A DNA stretch of 64,000 bases from Luidia sarsii. Lineage: Eukaryota; Echinodermata; Asteroidea; Paxillosida; Luidiidae. Below, piece by piece: positions 23,399-34,800 of the stretch (position 1 is the first letter of the stretch; every line of letters begins with the position of its first letter). A program made the translations under genes and the position numbers. The notes under the pieces are model-generated. The model worked only from the letters and a program-made list of their open reading frames with translations. It made no database searches and was not told the origin of the DNA. The stretch spans positions 26,281,665-26,345,664 of the forward strand of contig OX465102.1 of assembly GCA_949987565.1 (NCBI GenBank), read 5' to 3'.

Positions 23399-23754
23399 AG
23401 ACCCAATACAACATTGGTAAATGTCAAAAGATTGCCAAAGTTTGTGTGTTAAACCATTAAACATAAAAAAGCAATCCTGCGAAGGTTTTAGCTCAAATGA
23501 TGATCTGAGAAAGTAGGAAAAGGTAAAAAACCGTCACGGTTTTTGCACCATTCTGTAGTGTAAAAAATAGTTTATGACTTGCAATTAATAAACTATTTGT
23601 CAATGTGTGAGCGAAGATTTCTAGGGAAGTACAGCATCCCAGACCATAAGATTTCAACATGAGGATTATATCATGATCATCTACAAGCTGTGTAAATTAG
23701 AAGGAAATATGTGGACATCAATCTTCCCGATCTTCCCAATGTTGTATTGGGCCT
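23399..23754. mobile_element. TTAA-flanked MITE A, copy 1
   Basis: 356 bp; the right end reads CCAATGTTGTATTGGGCCT then TTAA, and the left end, slightly decayed, is TTGA then AGACCCAATACAACATTGG. TTAA target duplication is typical of piggyBac-type elements; no transposase is present. Confidence 0.75.
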
Positions 23755-23776
23755 TTAATCCCCATTCGTCTTTTAA

Positions 23777-24134
23777 AGGCCCTGTACAACATAGTTCAAG
23801 GTCAAACGATTGTCACAGTTTGTGCGCGAAACCATTGAACATTCCGAAAAAGCAATACTGCGAAGTTTTTAGCTGAAATGGTAATCTGAGAAAGTAGCAA
23901 AATGACAAAAAAACTTGACGGTTTACGCACCAGCCAGTAGTGTAAAAAATAGTTAATGACTCGTGAGTTGTAAACTATTTGTCGATGTTTGAGTGAAGAT
24001 TTCTTGAAATGTAACTTCATCCCAGACCATAAGATTTCAATATGAGGATTCTATCAAAGCCATCTACAAACTGTGTAAATTAACAGGAAATGGACATCGA
24101 TGTTTCCCGATCTTCCCAATGTTGTATTGGGCCT
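23777..24134. mobile_element. TTAA-flanked MITE A, copy 2
   Basis: 358 bp; left TTAA then AGGCCCTGTACAACATAG, right end AATGTTGTATTGGGCCT with decayed TTGT. It is separated from copy 1 by only about 20 bp, and both lie downstream of lectin gene 2. Confidence 0.75.
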
Positions 24135-24928
24135 TTGTTGTATTCCCGTAGGTCATTGACACCGTCATGTCTTAAAATCCTGAACAATACAATCTTTGAG
24201 AAATTCATAACATTATATGTCACAATTATTACAACACAAAATTATATTATATCAATTGATGAATCTGTCATTCACTTAATAGTGATTTGAGGTTGATTAA
24301 ACCTCACAACTTATGTCAAGTAATATTATACGAATTTAACACAGACTGAACACAAAGCATAATCAATACTTAGTCTGTTTTCTTTCACTGACAAGATCCA
24401 CACAAGCTTGAATAATGTTGATAATACAATTGTCAATCAGTAAGAATTAAATAGATTTAGGAATCATTCACCATGATTACTACACTGTCAGCATCACAGA
24501 AATATATGACAATCACCTTATGATAGCATAAGTTTAAGTAAATCTCACTACTTACGCTAAACTATATAATTTATTATAATTACAACACAACATCAACAGA
24601 TCAATTTCAATGGGACACTCTTGATAACAATAATAATTTCAATTCAAGTCTATGTCATTACCTATTTCAAATCATGAATATTTACTTTATATGCTTTTCG
24701 AAGCTTTTTGCATCCTTATGCCAACTATAGTGGCAGAACTGACTGGCTCTTACTCATCTGAAAGAATTTCAGGTACATTGACTTTTGAATATTCTGGACG
24801 TTCTCCAGAATGATTCAGATCAGATCAACGTTCCTGGCGCTACTTGTTATAGTCTGCTCGAATCTTGTGACATAATGATTGCAACTGCTGATGTGGTAAG
24901 GTGTGCTTCAGTACAAGTGCAGGTCCGT

Positions 24929-27900
24929 TCAAACCACATACAGGGGCTGCTTGCACACAGTGTAACTATCCCAACTACACAGGGTATCAGCCCATTTACC
25001 CAATGGGTCTTTCCGCACACTCAGCACTCCGCAGTTTTCTGATGCAGGCCCGTAATAGTCATTGGGTTCCCCATTATACCATGGCATCTCAGTGAAGGTG
25101 ACCTCAGTCTCCTCCTCACACTCCCACTGGCCTGCCAATTAGAAATATTAAAGAAAACTCATTGGAGTTGCTAATGCTTATTTCTGACTGCCGTGCTATC
25201 CATTATGAACGCCACGAATGGCTGAGTATAGCCTAGCTATACTCACGGAATTCGTGTGTTGATTTCTCTGAAATTTGACGTTTAGATACGAGCCGATGAA
25301 TTGTGGTATACGACTTGGTGAGCTTGGATGAGATGAGCTGACTATCTGTTATACGATTTGTTATGTTCCGATTACTTATGTTCTTAATGGGATTGTCACG
25401 ATTGAGTCCACGGTCTGGTCACGGTGTGACACTGTCGTCACGATAGGGGTCCGCGATTTTGGGTCGATCTGTTACGTTCAGACATTGCGAACCGATGCGC
25501 TTTTAGACCACGATTTATACTGGTAACATAGCATGAGTAAAGCTATTAAAGTAAACGCATTTGTTCTTGACTAAGACTTGGCTAAAACGCTTAGCCTATG
25601 TTTGTTTAAATTCCAAGCTCAGGGTAGGCCCTTTACAAACCACAGCCTTATAATAAAACTTACCGTCCACTTGGATGTCATTGCAGTTGATCCAGATGTT
25701 GTTTTTCGTTGAGGGAATCAAGCCAAGCAGAAATTGGGTCTCGCTCTCAGACTGAGGTACGACCATCGTGCCTCCCATCTGAACACACTCCTCCCTTGCC
25801 TGGGCCCAATTCAAGGCTTGACTAGTGGCTTTGTAGCAGTTTCCTTCCCACTGGATCCAAGTCGAAGGACACACCGCTGGTATGCCGCTCGCACCTTGAA
25901 TCGAGACATTGGGTGTATCCAGTAATTGAACTAGTAGGCTATGTCTGTGTTTCAAAACATGTGTAAAAGTTCCCTCTCAGTTTTCTCTTTACTGTAATTT
26001 TTAAGGATACTGTTTTTCAAAAGGTCTTTCCAATTTGTGTGATATTGGAACAGCTGTTACAATGTTTACAGCTAATTGTTGCTGACAAGAGTGGAGTTCA
26101 TATAATCCCAAAACTCACAGAAACAAATGAGGGTAAATACGTACATTGATTGTCTTAATCAGAAGGACAACTGACCAAGGGATCGCGAGTTGGCAAGGGT
26201 ACGCCTTGAAATTGGAAGTTACAGAACTAGACCATTCCTCCAATTTAGGGTGCATGGGAGTGTGGGATTTCCACAACCTACCGGTAGTACAGCCCGAACG
26301 GAAAGTGACGGTTTTCCTAAAAACAAACGCAGCTCCCGCAATAGACCGTTTAAGTTGGCCTCGAGAATGTCACTGGGCTCATCGAATAGGAGGTAAAGCG
26401 TGGAGCGTCGAACGTTTTTGTTTAACATTTTTGAATCGCGCCGACTGAAGCAGTTTAAACTATTAGAATAGTCTTTTAGGAATAAAATATTAAAATACAA
26501 TGTGTAAAGTACGTTATTTTTGCACGTTTTACAGACAAAAATTTTTAAAATAAATTTTCCGTTTTCACGTTTGAAATCGTAGAACTTATGCAACAAGAGG
26601 TGATAGTCGTGTTCCCAGACGAGCGAACTTGTTACCTTAGGCTTGTAAATGCATGTACGTACTGGCTAACGAATTCGCGCGTTACGTTGATTGTGTTTTG
26701 ATTTTGTATTTGTTTACATGTACGGTATACATAATTTATGTACAGTACAGTACAAGGCGCTTTTCTTGCCCGAATGAGAACAACACCAACTTCGGCGCGA
26801 TACAAGTAGTAATGCTCACGTCGCGTACCACAGTCGGGCCGTATTCGCAATACTGTACTGACAACCGGAAGGTGAAGGTCAGGTTATATTTAGGCTATTT
26901 GTTTTCTCTGCCGTATCCTCATTTTTGTTTAGGTTTGTTTTGCTCATTCTTATAGTTTTAATACACTTAATCCATAAACCTGGGTTTTTAGTTGGAAAGA
27001 GGCTTTCTTCATTATGTAATAATGCATTCAACATTGTCCACGCGTTAATCTCCTATATAGCAGGCGGCGCGGAGGTGCCCGGAAGTGTACGGTGACCTTT
27101 TTCACCACGAGACTTACACGGTCTATTGACTTGCGGTTGGTGTACCCCCAAATGCGCATGCGCAGCTTGACCCCTCGCAAACAATGACCAGACTCACTTC
27201 TCCTTGGAGGCATATAAGCGTCACGACGTATGACACTTAACCACCGTGGCTAAGCTATAAGTGCGCATGCGCGAAGCCAGGTTTTATTCATTCATTCATT
27301 CATTCATTCAGGTAGTTACAGGCACAAGCACGAAACAACCCTAACCCTAATCCTAATCCTAACCTTAATAACCCTAATCCTGAACCTAACCCTAATTCTA
27401 ATCCTAGCTCTATCAGTAACGCTAACCCAACCCGAACTCTAACCCTAACCGTAACCATAACCCTAACCGCAGCGCCATAAGCCTAACCTACGCTGGTTTA
27501 CAAAACACGTCCTTGTTTAGTCCCCACTGTACAATTTACGGGGTACCAGCATGGCTCAACGACGGTGGTTAAGCGTCATATGTCGGTCCTGTTATATATC
27601 TCCTCCTTGGGCCCAACGGGTGTTTCTCGGTGACGCGCACCGATACAACGTTATTGTTATTCAAGGAGGTTTTGCCCTTACTCGACGTGGTAAACACTGA
27701 ATGCTCAGTGCTTTGCCCGGTGCCTGATAAAAATATTTCAGGCAGCTCGGGCGGGATTCGAACCCGCGAGTCCTGAATTGTAGTACGGACGTCTTAACCA
27801 CTGGACCACCGAGCTGGTCGAGGTCGTGTGGTGGATTTGAATAATGTATAGCGGCGGGTACCGCGTTGCATCATAGATATAACATGATGTTTGCGTCGAG

Positions 27901-29466
27901 GAGAATGTAATTCGACGTGGTAAGCACTGAATGCTCAGTGCTTTGCCCGCTGCCTGATAAAAATATTTCAGGCAGCCCGGGCGGGATTCGAACCCGAGAC
28001 TCCCGCCCGAGCTGCCTGAAATATTTTTATCAGGCACCGGGCAAAGCACTGAGCATTCAGTGCTTACCACGTCGAGTAAGGCAAAACCTCTTTGAATTAC
28101 AACGTTATTGTTGTAAACCTGGCTACAGCAGCTCGGGTACCACTGCACAAAGTGGATGCAGCTTTTTCAATACAAGTCAACAAGAACATTAGAAACTGAC
28201 TGGGAACGTTTGAGCAAATTGATCAAAATGGGAAAGATAGAAAAAAATCGCCTAATTTTCTGTTTTAACTTCCACGTAGCTATAATTATCATCTCAATTT
28301 AGTCAAAGGAATTTCACCGTATAACATCCATACGCAATTAGATATTACAGTTTGCATTACAGTGAAAAGTGAACCTCTTTGGATATTACGGGATGCATGA
28401 CGCGAGTCAGATATGTTCAGCATGCCAAATTGCTCACCGGTATTTGTAGCCGGCTGTTCAGCGGGCGCGGTCTGCCGTCTCCCCGGGCAGTTCTTGCGTA
28501 CTTGCTCCATGACCTGCTTCATCCAGTGACGAGGGTCGGGATTGCCGGTCTCGGGCTTGGGTGGCGGACCGAAGAAACATTCCCTGGCCGCGCTGTCCAC
28601 GAGGCCCGTAGACACTTAGAATCCAATGGAAGCAGGGAGGGCGAGAAGGAGAATGTCATCGATACATCAATATCTTGAGCTCATTATTGCTCCCTTTCTT
28701 CATTTACAAAGAGCGGAGTTCCACCTCTTCTGAGTTTCCAAACCCCTTTTGCGAAATACTGAAACAGCGTTATTTGGAATGTAAAATTGTAAGTACACAA
28801 AAGTCCAGCTAAGAACCCGAGAATATGATCAAAATAGTTGATGGTGGGTTTAATAAGTCATCGCGAAGGGACACGTTTCGGTCCGATAAGCCAACCGATC
28901 CACCAGCCAACCTAATTCTTAATCCAAACCCCCTAACCCGAACCCACGCACCTATCGATCCCAACAGAGAGCCACCCACCCACCCAAACCACCACCACCA
29001 CCAGCCCATCCACCGACCGGCCACCCAATCACCGATACAACCACCGACCACAGAACAATTGGACCGACCTCAATCCCTGTAGACAGCCATCTTACAATCC
29101 AACCTTACATCTGCCTGGGACGTCTTTCATAGAAACGTCGTGCGTAGATTGAAACGTCAAGCCCTAATGAATTGTATATTTCTGGTCAACATGGTAATTC
29201 GACAAACATTCTGTATCGCCGAAGCTGTTTTGCCTTAATGCCTTTCTTTTCCATTCACATTTTGGCGTAGTACGTAGTCTTTGGGTTTGCAACATCAGAA
29301 TGATTCCCTCCCTCTGATGATTGCCATCACGAAACGTGGATCGAAATAAGGAGAGAGACGGAAACTTACCGAAGAGGAGTAGAAACACTGCCCAGAACTT
29401 GTGGGAGCTCACGCCTTGAATCGAGGCCACACCCTTCTCATCCTGACCAGAAGTGTGTCCATTCAT
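24929..29466 (-). CDS. secreted C-type lectin, paralogue 2 (four exons)
   Basis: Exons: 29466-29370, 28614-28438, 25894-25664, 25131-24929, with the same phases and the same lengths as paralogue 1 for exons 1-3 (97, 177, 231 nt). The last exon is 203 nt because the usual stop is a TAT codon, adding Y-V-V before TGA. Product about 235 aa with the same plan: N-terminal polar stretch, hydrophobic segment, two-cysteine Pro-rich stalk, C-type lectin domain. GEPN is kept, but WND is replaced by WAD, and the tryptophan six residues after ENC (VLSFW in paralogue 3) is R, so the sugar/calcium site is the least canonical. Intron 2 (2.5 kb) is larger than in the paralogues owing to telomere-like foldback and SINE insertions. 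All splice sites look intact, so it is called a gene and not a pseudogene. Confidence 0.85.
27050..27330. repeat. left arm of foldback 2 and (CATT)n
   Basis: 27205-27263 (CCTTGGAGGCATATAAGCGT, ACTTAACCACCGTGGCTAAG) is inverted at 27548-27610. A short (CATT)n run at 27288-27311 follows. It lies inside intron 2 of lectin gene 2. Confidence 0.6.
27336..27482. repeat. interstitial telomere-like tract 2
   Basis: Degenerate CCCTAA/TCCTAA/CCTAAC repeat of about 145 bp, centred in a foldback whose arms differ in sequence from those around the 9710-9892 tract. Confidence 0.85.
27660..27912 (-). mobile_element. tRNA(Glu)-like SINE with tail
   Basis: On the minus strand, 27815-27746 carries 7-bp acceptor-like ends AGCTCGG/CCGAGCT, the D-arm string GGTCCAGTGGTTAAGAC and a T-arm GCGGGTTCGAATCCCGC. 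The anticodon region cannot form a 5-bp stem with a 7-nt loop. It is followed on the minus strand by a tail containing CCTGAAATATTTTTATCAGG and GCACTGAGCATTCAGTG, and preceded by a leader of about 100 bp. Another copy, split by an insertion, spans 41020-42465. Confidence 0.75.
27913..28074. repeat. SINE-derived palindrome, 74-bp arms
   Basis: A near-perfect inverted repeat of the SINE tail plus part of its tRNA-like T-arm (27913-27986 against 28001-28074) around a 14-nt loop. It adjoins the SINE at 27660 and looks like a head-to-head partial duplication. Confidence 0.8.
28110..28240. repeat. SINE leader-like repeat shared by introns 2
   Basis: AAACCTGGCTACAGCAGCTC followed by GGATGCAGCTTTTTCAATAC; the equivalents are 19923-20045 and 33935-34060. 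Part of the triplicated unit. Confidence 0.6.
28840..29165. repeat. R1-related repeat with pyrimidine-rich loop (gene 2 intron 1)
   Basis: A left arm-like ACGTTTCGGTCCGATAAG and a right arm-like GATTGAAACGTCAAGCCC bound about 250 bp of CCACCCACC-like sequence. The counterpart is 34755-35135 in gene 3; gene 1 lacks it, so genes 2 and 3 share a later common ancestor or gene 1 lost it. Confidence 0.5.
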
Positions 29467-30009
29467 CGCGATCAGTACCAGACGGGACAATGCTACGATG
29501 TCGCTAACAGCGGTCACACGTTCAACGTGGCCACGATGCGATGCTGCGTGTATTCGGTGTCACTGTGCTACAGTGTGAAGGCATGCATGTCTCGCACTAA
29601 CCACAGACGATGTCGGTACTGATAACCTTTATTGGTTTCACCCTTTTCCGGCAGTTTTCCATGAGGTGCGGACCTGACACCTAGAACTGAAGTCCTGTGC
29701 AGCACAAACTGCAATTTTATTTCGGTAAAATTGACGTGACTGAATACTATACTCAGGGAATACTGAAGGTACCGTAATAGCCTGGAATAGTTGCAATGAC
29801 CGTAATTGGCATCCCATGGCCAGGCGCTGCCGCAAATTTGACGAGTGCCATTCCATGCCTCTGTATGCATGTATTACAGTGTTTATTGGGCTTAATGCAA
29901 ACGCTAATTACTTGCTGGACATCCATCGGCACTTCCAATTAATCGCCATAAGTGCATCATAGCCAATGCCAAGGACCAGCCTTGATAGTTAAATGTATAT
30001 ATTGTGTTC
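29467..30009 (-). promoter_or_regulatory. conserved 5' flank of lectin gene 2
   Basis: Aligns with the upstream flanks of genes 1 and 3; CACACGTTCAACGTGGCCAC (29514-29533) is shared exactly with gene 3. Presumed promoter and 5' UTR; no core element assigned. Confidence 0.4.
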
Positions 30010-30145
30010 ATTGCTGAAGAGGGAGAGATAGGAGAGGGAGAGAGAAGGGTGAGGGAGGGAGGGAGGGATGGGGAGATAGGTAGGTAGGGAGGGGTGGGTG
30101 GCTTGGTGGGAGGGAGGGAAGGGTTGAGTGAGGGGAAAGAGAAAG
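30010..30145. repeat. GGGA-rich array upstream of lectin gene 2
   Basis: Purine-rich array in the same position as 21905-22205 and 35930-36050 relative to its gene. Confidence 0.75.
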
Positions 30146-30435
30146 CCAAGTTTGGTGTGAAATTTAGCCTTGACTAAAACAGAAAAACATAAAAAAAAAC
30201 CATCCAATTAGCTCCTGTAGGATTGCCCAAAAGGAAATAGTTAGTCTGTCCGAGGGCTCTCCAAACTAATTGAATGACAAAAACAGTACAATATATACTG
30301 GGGAAAATATTTTTTTTATTGCTACAGACATAGATGTACACACACGTTGTATAATTAATCGTGACTGCCGCTTAAAAATACGTTATTTATTGATAAAATA
30401 CACAAATAAAAGTAACTATGATAGACACACTACAA

Positions 30436-31046
30436 TACAAATTGTGTTGACCGATGTATGAGATATATACCTAATGTAACTGTTGGTTTCGTTGTCATCT
30501 TGCAATTGTGAGTGCAGATGCATTGAATATATAGGCCTACTTGGCAAATACAACGTGTCATCTAATTATGATTTCAGTTGATTATTGGAACAAATACCTA
30601 TACATGCATGTCAAACCTCCGCATGGTATTGTAAGCCAAGTCTTCATGAAAACTTAATGTCATTGGCAAAGTCCACCAAAATAAGCAGGGAAAGAACCCA
30701 AAGCCTGTAAGCAAATGAGCGAAGAACTGATAATATACAAAGTAGTAGAAACAAAAAGATGTACAAGAACCCACTGCCGAGTGCTGAGCACATACATGTT
30801 GGCAGACAGGAACACCCACTATACTGAGTCAAATGAATAAGAGAAAGGAACATGGATCAGGGAAAACAACAAAACAGATTATCTACCATGGCACAGTTGC
30901 TTTATCATAAATTGATGACTTTAATTGATTGCTTTTGTAGGGTATTCTTCATAATTCTATCTGTGTATTCAATCATTATGTCTTAATGTTGCTAACATGT
31001 ATCAGTGCATTAATTTGATTGTAATTGCATTTTTATCGTATTTTGT
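30436..31046. repeat. spacer segment, inverted partner of 22474-23088
   Basis: The reverse complement matches 22474-23088. Short inverted motifs of the type ACAATACAAA / TTTGTATT sit at the two breakpoints. Confidence 0.75.
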
Positions 31047-31333
31047 ATTTACAATACCTCCACAATACATAGTGCTTCATTACACATACAGTACATCATC
31101 AAATAAGGTTTATCTATTTCGAAGTTTGACTCTTTACTGGCTTAATCGGGCGTTTCAGACCAACTAGATTAAATTAGTAAGAAACAGTTTCGTACTTTAC
31201 TTGTGTCTTCTTGCAATCCTTGCGTTCACACGTGCGCATATCTACATATTCATGAGTGCTATGCTGACGTCAACCAATCAAATGCCTTTCCCCGAAAACT
31301 GGAATCGACTCTTAATCCCCATTCGTCTTTTAA

Positions 31334-31685
31334 AGGCCCCGTACAACATTGGTAAAGGTCAAAAGATTGTCACAGTTTGCGTGTTAAACCATTAAACATT
31401 CCTCAAAAGCAATACTGCGAAGGTTTTAGCTCAAATAGTAATCTGAGAAAAGTGCACAAAACCGTGACGATTTATCCACCAGCCATTAATGTAAAAATAG
31501 TTTTTTACTCGCGAGTAGTTAACTATTTGTCGATGTTTCAGTGAAAATTTCTCGGAAAGTACCACACCCCAGACCGTAAGATTTCGACATGAGGATTATA
31601 TCATGACCATCTACAAACTGTGTAGATAAGAGTGAAATCTGTGGACATCGAGGTTTTCCGCTCATTCCAATGTTGTATTGGGCCT
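31334..31685. mobile_element. TTAA-flanked MITE A, copy 3
   Basis: 352 bp, intact TTAA on both sides, ends AGGCCCCGTACAACATTGG and CCAATGTTGTATTGGGCCT. It lies downstream of lectin gene 3 in the position occupied by copy 1 beside gene 2. Confidence 0.85.
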
Positions 31686-31819
31686 TTAACAAAATTATCC
31701 CCGTAGGTCACTGACACCGTCAACTCTTAAATTCCTGTACAATACAATCTATGAGACTTTAATAGTAACTCAGTTTGTTGTCCTTATTGGGAATTGCCTG
31801 GAAAGTGTCTTCAAACCAC

Positions 31820-34800
31820 TTACAGGGGCTGCTTGCACACTGTGTAGTATTCCCAATCACACGGAATATCATTCCATTCACCCGATAGATCTTTCCAGAA
31901 ACTCAGCACTGCGCAGTTTTCAGATGCAGGACCACCATAATCATTGGGTTCCCCACTACCCCATGGCATTTCAGTGAAGGTGACCTCAGTCTCCCCCTCC
32001 TCACACTCCCACTGGCCTGCGAATCAGACAAAAATCATATGAAGGAAAAGGCATTGACGTGGATAATGCTTATTTCTTACTGCCGTGCTATCCAATACGA
32101 ACGCCACGAATGCATGGCCAATTGTAGTTGTACTCACGGAATGCGTTTGTTGATTTCACTGAAATTTGACGTTTGGACATACGAGTCGATAAATTGTGGT
32201 ACGACTTGGTGGGTATGCCATGAGGGTGACGGGACGCGTCACGATCTGGTGTCCCGTTCACATTGGATTAGTTACGTTCCGATAGGATCGTCTATCGTTA
32301 CGATCGTGGTCCGCTAGTTAGGACGATATTTTCCTTTTTCGACACGTTCTAATACGATCATTACGATTCGACGCATTCTGTTGATTTCGTTAGGATTGTG
32401 GATGCAATTTATTTCAGGTTCGAAATCGGCAAGTCATGTTTCCAGCTGCGATCGGACTCCCGACTGGTAATACATATATTGAGCCCGACTAACCGTGGAC
32501 TTCGTTGTTTCTTCAACTTCTACAAAGCGTGGTGCTTTTTCGTATCCGTGCACGATTGATCCCGATCACCACGAATTGCAAGCATGACTACACGCGTTCT
32601 GTACCGCTTTCTCAAGATCCAATACGATGGGATGCTATGATTAGGCCTACGATTGACAATTCAGCGTGTTGGTCGGATACAATTTTTGAACCGTCCAAAA
32701 TGATCTGATCAGATCACGATTTCAATCGTGGCGCTAATCGTGACACTGGCAACACAGCATGAGCAAAGCCATACAACTCAAACTATTTATGCCTGTCCTG
32801 TTGTCATACACGCACTTAGGAAATCAGCCTTTTCTCTCCCAACATTCGTCCTTGACTAAGAATTGACTATACCGCTTATGTTTGTTTTAATTCCAAGCTC
32901 AGGGTAGGCCCTTTACTAACCTCAGCCTTGGAATAAGACTTACCGTTCACTTGGATGTCATTGCAGTTGATCCAGATGCGGTCTTCCGTTGAGGGAATCA
33001 AGCCAAGCAGAAATTGGTTCTCGCTCTCAGCCTGAGGTACGACCATCGTGCCTCCCATCTGAACACACTCCTCCCTTGCCTGGGCCCAATTCAAGGCTTG
33101 ACCAGTGGCTTTGAAGCAGTTTCCTTCCCACTGGATCCAAGTCGAAGGGCACACCCCTGGTATGCCGCTCGCACCTTGAATCGAGACATTGGGTGTATCC
33201 AGAGACTGAAATAGTATATCTTGGCCTTACTACAGGTAGTTGAAAAGTTCCCCCATAGCTGTATTTTATTGCGTATATGCCAGCAATCTTGCTACCTCAT
33301 CTTTCCATGGTCAGCCCTTAGGCTAGATGGTGGCCTTCCCACGTATTCAACTTGTCTTTGCCGGGGTGGGGTACCAGTCAGAAGCAATTCAACCATTAGG
33401 GTGCAGCACACAAAATCCATCCAAGATGGCTCCGCCGAGCTGATTATCATAAAGTGTGGACCCTTAACCTTTTTTTTTAATAAGGGGTCTTTGGAGGCTA
33501 ATTAACTTAAACATTGTAGAATAAGTGAAGCCTAAGACAACCTGGGGGTCACTCTTCAATTCGGTATGTAATTTGGACAATATCCGGCTTTAAATGTGGC
33601 CCTATTTGGCTGTAGAAGTGGAGGTGTACATCCCAAAATCCTTGCAGAAATTCGGCTTGGAAGGCCACACATTTTGGGGGTGTTTTTTTTCTGGGGGTAA
33701 TTAGCAAAAACTATAATCGGCTAAGGGCTCTAAAATTCTGAGAGATAAAGGTCCAAACTACAAGTATAGCTACAAGAACTGAGACTGAGACTTTTGGGTG
33801 TGGGATAATCGTCTTTGTAAGCGAGTGTTTTTATACAGTGCTCAATGGGAGCTCGATTTGGTGTTCTGCACCCATTACCTGCCGTATATCTCCAGGGATC
33901 ACGCCCCCGTTTTCTTGCAGATGGAAACAATCAGCTGTTGTAAACCTGGCTATACAGCAGCTCGCGTACAACACGAATTGGATGCAGCTTTTTTAAAATT
34001 TAAGTCAACAAAAACAAATGAAAAACTGACTGATCGTTTGTCAACAAAGTCATCAAAATGGAAAAGAAAACTAATTCGCCATATTTTCAATTTTGTTTAC
34101 TTTTTCTTTGCTGGAATACATACATTCGAAGGAATTTCACCGTATTATAGGCATATCCATACCCCATACTAAGATGTTATAGCTTGCATTAATGTGTATT
34201 AGTGTGTAATTAGTGTATAATGTTTGGATATTAGGATGACGCGAGTCAGGTATGTTCAGCATGCACAATATTGCTCACCGGTATTTGTAGCCGGCTGTTC
34301 AGCGGGCGCGGTCTGCCGTCTCCCCGGGCAGTTCTTGCGTACTTGCTCCATGACCTGCTTCATCCAGTGACGAGGGTCGGGATTGCCGGTCTCGGGCTTG
34401 GGTGGCGGACCGAAGAAACATTCCCTGGCCGCGCTGTCCACGAGGCCCGTAGACACTTGGAAGCAGGGAGGGCGAGAAGGAGAATGTCATTGATGCATCA
34501 ATATCCGTGAGCTCCATTTTTCCTCCCCTTCTTCATTTACAAAGAGTAGAGTTCCACCTTTTCTGAGTTTCTGACTGTTTTGCGAAATACTAAAAAAATA
34601 AAATAATGATGTTACTATATTGGGAATGTAAAAATGTAAGTACACCAAAGTCGAGCTAAGAACCCGAGAATATGATTCAATGGAAATTATTTTATTTGAT
34701 CTTTAATCAAAGTGGTTGATGGGTGTATGTGGTGTATAGCTCATCGTGAAGGGACAGGATCGGACGTTTCGGTCCGATAAGCCAACCGATCCAACAGCCA

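Noticed and set aside
27746..27815. Functional tRNA(Glu)-like gene (and 42293-42364)
   Set aside because: Acceptor and T arms are good, but the anticodon arm cannot form a 5-bp stem with a 7-nt loop, and both copies are embedded in the same longer repeat, so they are SINE heads.
28825..29082. Pro/His-rich ORF in lectin intron 1 (and 34746-35063)
   Set aside because: Low-complexity CCACCC sequence inside an R1-type repeat, lying in an intron by the splice model.
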